Below are positions 8,998 to 11,365 of a stretch of DNA of 11,365 bases, piece after piece. The DNA is from CAZCFB01 sp964511535 (GTDB taxonomy: Bacteria; Myxococcota_A; Polyangia; GCA-2747355; CAZCFB01): the NCBI GenBank assembly GCA_964511535.1, contig CAZEFW010000216.1:1-11365 (forward strand). The letters run 5' to 3'. The translations under genes and the position numbers were made by a program. Positions within the stretch are counted from its first letter, which is position 1. Every line of letters begins with the position of its first letter. Under the pieces are notes generated by a model. The model searched no databases. It had not been told where the DNA came from and saw only the letters and a program-made list of their open reading frames with translations.

Positions 8998-9723
8998 ATG
9001 ATTATAGAAATGACCATCTCTGACCTGTACGAAACCCCGACGCCGGAGCCCGAGCTTCCTCAGGCCCTGGAGGTGAAGGTGACGCATGTCGGCGGTGCCC
9101 AGGGCAAGAAGCTTGCCGTGGAGGTCAACCTCGAGGAGGCGGCGCTGGACGCGCAGTGGAACGGGAACGGCTCCATCTTCCTGACCCTCACCTACAAGAA
9201 CATCTCCCTCGCCCCGAGCCAGCTCCGCGGCAACCTCGGACGCTTCGGCCAGGCGGACCTGCTGGTCCCGGGGCGGAGCTTCATCCTGGAGGCGCGCGGA
9301 CAGGGCAAGAAAGCCAGGCCCATCGGCTCGCTGGAGTTCAACCTGGTGTCGCCGCCGGCCATGAAGAAGCGCGGCCGCATCGCGGTAATCCAGCAGCTCG
9401 TGGAGCGGACCGTCAACAGCGTGCCATCGGATCCGGGCTGGAAGAAGCTGCTGCCCTGGCGCTCGAAATCACCGCTCGAGGCGAAGTTCGACGCGGCGGC
9501 CAAGGCCATCCTGGGCGAGGGCAGGTCCCTGGTGCCCCAGCTGTCCGGCGTGGACATCGCCATCGCGCTGTGCGGCAACGCTCAGCTCAAGAGCTGGCTC
9601 ATCCTGGTGCCCAAGGATGTCCTGGTGGAGAAAATGAGAGGCGTCGAGGATAAAGCGCACGAGGCCGGCATCAGAGACTTCGAGTTGATCACCAACCGGA
9701 TGGTCAAGCTGCTGTTCGAGTAA
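8998..9723 (+). CDS. cytoplasmic protein of unknown function
   Basis: 241 residues from the ATG at 8998; ATGs at 8989 and 9010 are alternatives and none has a good Shine-Dalgarno. There is no signal peptide, membrane segment or lipobox. The N-terminal half (about 20-120) is beta-rich with AQWNGNGSIFLTLTYKNISL and FILEARGQGKK, resembling a beta-sandwich. The C-terminal part (about 130-241) is helical with mixed strands: RGRIAVIQQLVERTV, KFDAAAKAILGEGRSLVPQL, IAIALCGNAQLKSWLILVP and a closing IRDFELITNRMVKLLFE. I do not recognise a family or any catalytic motif. It is divergent from the thiamine-binding gene and lies 48 bp upstream of the next gene on the same strand, with which it may be cotranscribed. 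Confidence 0.75.
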   Translation: MIIEMTISDLYETPTPEPELPQALEVKVTHVGGAQGKKLAVEVNLEEAALDAQWNGNGSIFLTLTYKNISLAPSQLRGNLGRFGQADLLVPGRSFILEARGQGKKARPIGSLEFNLVSPPAMKKRGRIAVIQQLVERTVNSVPSDPGWKKLLPWRSKSPLEAKFDAAAKAILGEGRSLVPQLSGVDIAIALCGNAQLKSWLILVPKDVLVEKMRGVEDKAHEAGIRDFELITNRMVKLLFE

Positions 9724-9771
9724 GCGCGGAGCGCCTTGACCGGCACATGAGCCGGGGGCGAAACTGCCGCC

Positions 9772-10587
9772 ATGTCGAGTCACAACAAGCCGAAGCCAAA
9801 GTCCCGTCCGGCGCACAGCGCCCTGATCCTGATCATGGCGCTGGCCATGGCCAACCTCGCCTCCACCTGCCCTGATGAAGAGTCAATAGCGGACTACGGG
9901 TCGGAGGGGGATCCGATCCCGGCGGCAACCGTCAAGTGCGGCGGCCCGCCGAGGACCGTCGACCTGCTGACCTACCCGGGGCTCTATACCGAGCCGGGCA
10001 ACGTCTCATCCATCACGCTCCACCAGGGCGTGGACCAAAGCTCCGGGGTGCCGGTGCTGTACGTCAAAAAGAAAATCCCGGACACGATCAACAAGCAGAT
10101 CATCGGCGACCCGCCGGGCTTCAAGCTGGTCACCCTGGGAGAGAAGTTCACGTTCACGCCACCGGATCCGCCGTTCAAGGGGGAGGTGTTGCTCAAAGTC
10201 TTCATCCGCTTCGCCAAGGACGGCCCGGCCGGCCAGGTGCGCGGCAAGACCTACTACCTCGAGATCACCGTTGACTGCGATCCGCGCAAGGACTCCGGCG
10301 CTGCCAGCGACAAGGGCGCGGCAGGCAAGGACACCGGCTCGACGGGAACCGGCGACAGCGGCGGCGGAACCAAGGACGGCTCCGGCGGCAAGAAGTGCAC
10401 CTGCAACGACACGGGTGTCACCTGGACCACCCTTTCCAACTCGGGCAAGTACAGCAACTGCGACAAGAAGATGGGGCTCTGCTACATGATCTACAAGAAG
10501 TACGGCTCCGACTTCACCAAGGTGGCCGACGGCGAGGTCCTCTCCCATCCCACGGAGGACTGCAAGATGAAGATCAAGTGCCCCTGA
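9772..10587 (+). CDS. exported, probably lipidated protein with Cys-rich C-terminal domain
   Basis: 271 residues from the ATG at 9772; the ribosome site is weak (GGGGGCG). The N-terminus has a Lys/Pro-rich n-region (KPKPKSRP) and a hydrophobic core ALILIMALAMANLASTC. The lipobox would be ASTC with Cys33, and Thr at -1 is unusual. Excluding Cys33, eight cysteines remain, an even number that fits lipidation of Cys33 and four disulfides. Residues about 55-170 form a beta-rich domain (FKLVTLGEKFTFTPPDPPFK, TYYLEITVDCD). A Gly/Ser/Asp/Lys linker (about 172-205) then leads to a C-terminal module of about 60 residues holding six cysteines (CTCND, SNCD, GLCY, EDCK, IKCP). No family is recognised. The layout of spacer plus small Cys module echoes the lipoprotein at 6817, but the sequences do not look alike. 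Confidence 0.75.
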   Translation: MSSHNKPKPKSRPAHSALILIMALAMANLASTCPDEESIADYGSEGDPIPAATVKCGGPPRTVDLLTYPGLYTEPGNVSSITLHQGVDQSSGVPVLYVKKKIPDTINKQIIGDPPGFKLVTLGEKFTFTPPDPPFKGEVLLKVFIRFAKDGPAGQVRGKTYYLEITVDCDPRKDSGAASDKGAAGKDTGSTGTGDSGGGTKDGSGGKKCTCNDTGVTWTTLSNSGKYSNCDKKMGLCYMIYKKYGSDFTKVADGEVLSHPTEDCKMKIKCP

Positions 10588-10598
10588 GCCGGCGCCGC

Positions 10599-11078
10599 TC
10601 AGCCCTGTAGCTGCGTCTCTGCCGACCAGGGCTTGCCCTGGCCTCCGTCGAGGTAGGCCTTGAGGCTGTCAGCGAAGAAGAGATCCCAGCCCGCGCTGCA
10701 CATGTCGAAACAGTCCAGCCGGGGCGTCAGGCCGTGGTGCTCCAGCCGGACCTCGGTGCCGTCGCCGCTGGCCGATAGTTGCCAGCGCACGGTGGTACCT
10801 TCCCACTCCTCGGGCGGGGCGTCGGGCAGGTCCAGCATGATCATGTTGGACTCCACGCAGCGCAGCTCCACCAGGCGGCCCTGCTCCAGGCGGACGGCCT
10901 CGAACACCCAGTACGACTCGAGCCCGTCGAATGCTATCTTGCCTCGGTCGCCCACCTGGCGGAACGCGGCGCCGCAGGCGGTCCACCAGTGCTCGAACCC
11001 CTCGGTGATGGCGCGGTACGCCACCGCCGGCGGTGCGGTGACGGTGATGGTCTTGCTGTAACTGTTGGCGTCGGTCAT
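10599..11078 (-). CDS. SRPBCC / AHSA1-type START-like domain protein
   Basis: 159 residues from the ATG at 11078; the open frame extends 72 bp upstream, but that part is Ala/Arg/Gly-rich and looks non-coding. The opening SYSKTITVTAPPAVAYRAIT followed by FEHWWT matches the start of AHSA1-like SRPBCC domains. The central VFEAVRLEQGRLVELRCVES, a TTVRWQLSASGDGTEVRLEH strand pair and a C-terminal helix GWDLFFADSLKAYLDGGQGK complete the fold. Such proteins have a deep hydrophobic pocket; some bind small molecules and others assist chaperones, and the ligand cannot be told from sequence. It is cytoplasmic with no signal. It converges on the gene at 9772 with 11 bp between the stop codons. Confidence 0.8.
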   Translation of the reverse strand: MTDANSYSKTITVTAPPAVAYRAITEGFEHWWTACGAAFRQVGDRGKIAFDGLESYWVFEAVRLEQGRLVELRCVESNMIMLDLPDAPPEEWEGTTVRWQLSASGDGTEVRLEHHGLTPRLDCFDMCSAGWDLFFADSLKAYLDGGQGKPWSAETQLQG

Positions 11079-11265
11079 CTGCAAGGCTAGCCGGACGCCG
11101 GCGCCAGCGCCAGCCGTGCCCGAAAGCCGGCGAGCCCTGGCAGCGCACATGGTTGAGATGAATCGCTCCCGGGTCCCCGCCCCACGGACGTCCTGCGAGA
11201 TTGTTGAACTACGAAGGAAGAGGCAGCTCCCGGACCTCTTGCCAGGAGGGCCCGGTATTCGGGAC

Positions 11266-11294
11266 TTGATTTCTGCCAGTACGAAGTGTAATCA
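11266..11294 (+). promoter_or_regulatory. candidate sigma-70-type promoter for the tRNA-like gene
   Basis: TTGATT (11266-11271) is followed after 17 nt by TAATCA (11289-11294), with TGTAAT overlapping it at 15 nt. Start of transcription would fall about 12 nt before the tRNA-like sequence at 11314. The rest of 11079-11313 is noncoding as far as I can see, with only a short CCCG/CGGG stem near 11251. Confidence 0.35.
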
Positions 11295-11313
11295 GATCTG
11301 CTGTTGAACCTGT

Positions 11314-11365
11314 GCGGGACTAACTCAGTTGGTAGATCGGTTGAGAAAGTCCCACGCTAGTTTCC
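11314..11365 (+). tRNA. partial, degraded tRNA-like sequence at the right edge (possibly tRNA-Gly)
   Basis: GCGGGACTAACTCAGTTGG and the following TAGATC match the acceptor and D-arm of a bacterial tRNA such as tRNA-Gly (GCGGGAATAGCTCAG type) with about three mismatches in 25 bases. After that no anticodon stem with a seven-base loop can be drawn, and the window ends before the T-arm. Either the contig end carries errors or this is a decayed tRNA. The isotype is only a guess from the acceptor stem. Confidence 0.35.

Noticed and set aside
9740..9755. CCGGC/GCCGG hairpin between the genes at 8998 and 9772
   Set aside because: Short stem with no T-run; common by chance at this GC content.
11065..11307. 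80-residue plus-strand frame over the start of the SRPBCC gene and the right intergenic region
   Set aside because: No Shine-Dalgarno, no recognisable motif, and it overlaps the 5' end of a credible gene and a promoter-like site.

Overview
The window is GC-rich (roughly two thirds G+C by eye) and is dominated by genes for exported proteins. It looks like a contig from a predatory or delta-type proteobacterium, most likely an uncultured member of Myxococcota or a relative. The grounds are an OmpA protein with thrombospondin type 3 (TSP3) calcium-binding repeats, a MYXO-CTERM-like sorting tail (Gly-Cys, hydrophobic stretch, Arg cluster), several lipoproteins with Asp/Ala/Pro- or Lys/Gly-rich linkers, and Cys-rich surface proteins. 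This is a judgement from protein style; there is no rRNA or other marker gene here.

Layout: 1-2365 (+) is one open frame. It holds a 90-bp TSP3 tandem array, a MYXO-CTERM-like tail and then an OmpA-family outer-membrane protein, so it reads as two proteins joined in frame. A strong Shine-Dalgarno sequence couples it to a lipoprotein with 39 cysteines (2376-3620, +). A convergent gap follows with two inverted, near-identical hairpins (REPIN-like). Next are two leftward lipoproteins: a YWTD-like propeller (5632-6675) and a large unrecognised one (3695-5542). A small Cys-rich lipoprotein with an 18-bp tandem repeat runs rightward (6817-7254). A leftward lipoprotein of thioredoxin-like/ATP10-like type (7289-7849) faces it.

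An AT-rich divergent region (7850-8056) leads to a small exported basic protein (8057-8566, +). That gene abuts tail to tail an MTH1187-family thiamine-binding protein (8567-8881, -). Two rightward genes of unknown function follow (8998-9723 and 9772-10587), then a leftward SRPBCC/AHSA1-type protein (10599-11078). The right edge holds a promoter-like site and the 5' half of a tRNA-like sequence that decays at the contig end.

No single pathway links these genes. What they share is location: one OmpA-type outer-membrane protein, five clear lipoproteins, one probable lipoprotein and one secreted protein, many Cys-rich or repeat-bearing. I see no defence system, CRISPR array, transposase, phage gene or biosynthetic cluster. 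Both ends of the window sit in repeat-like sequence (TSP3 array; tRNA-like) with unusual divergence at the very edge, which suggests assembly-edge error.
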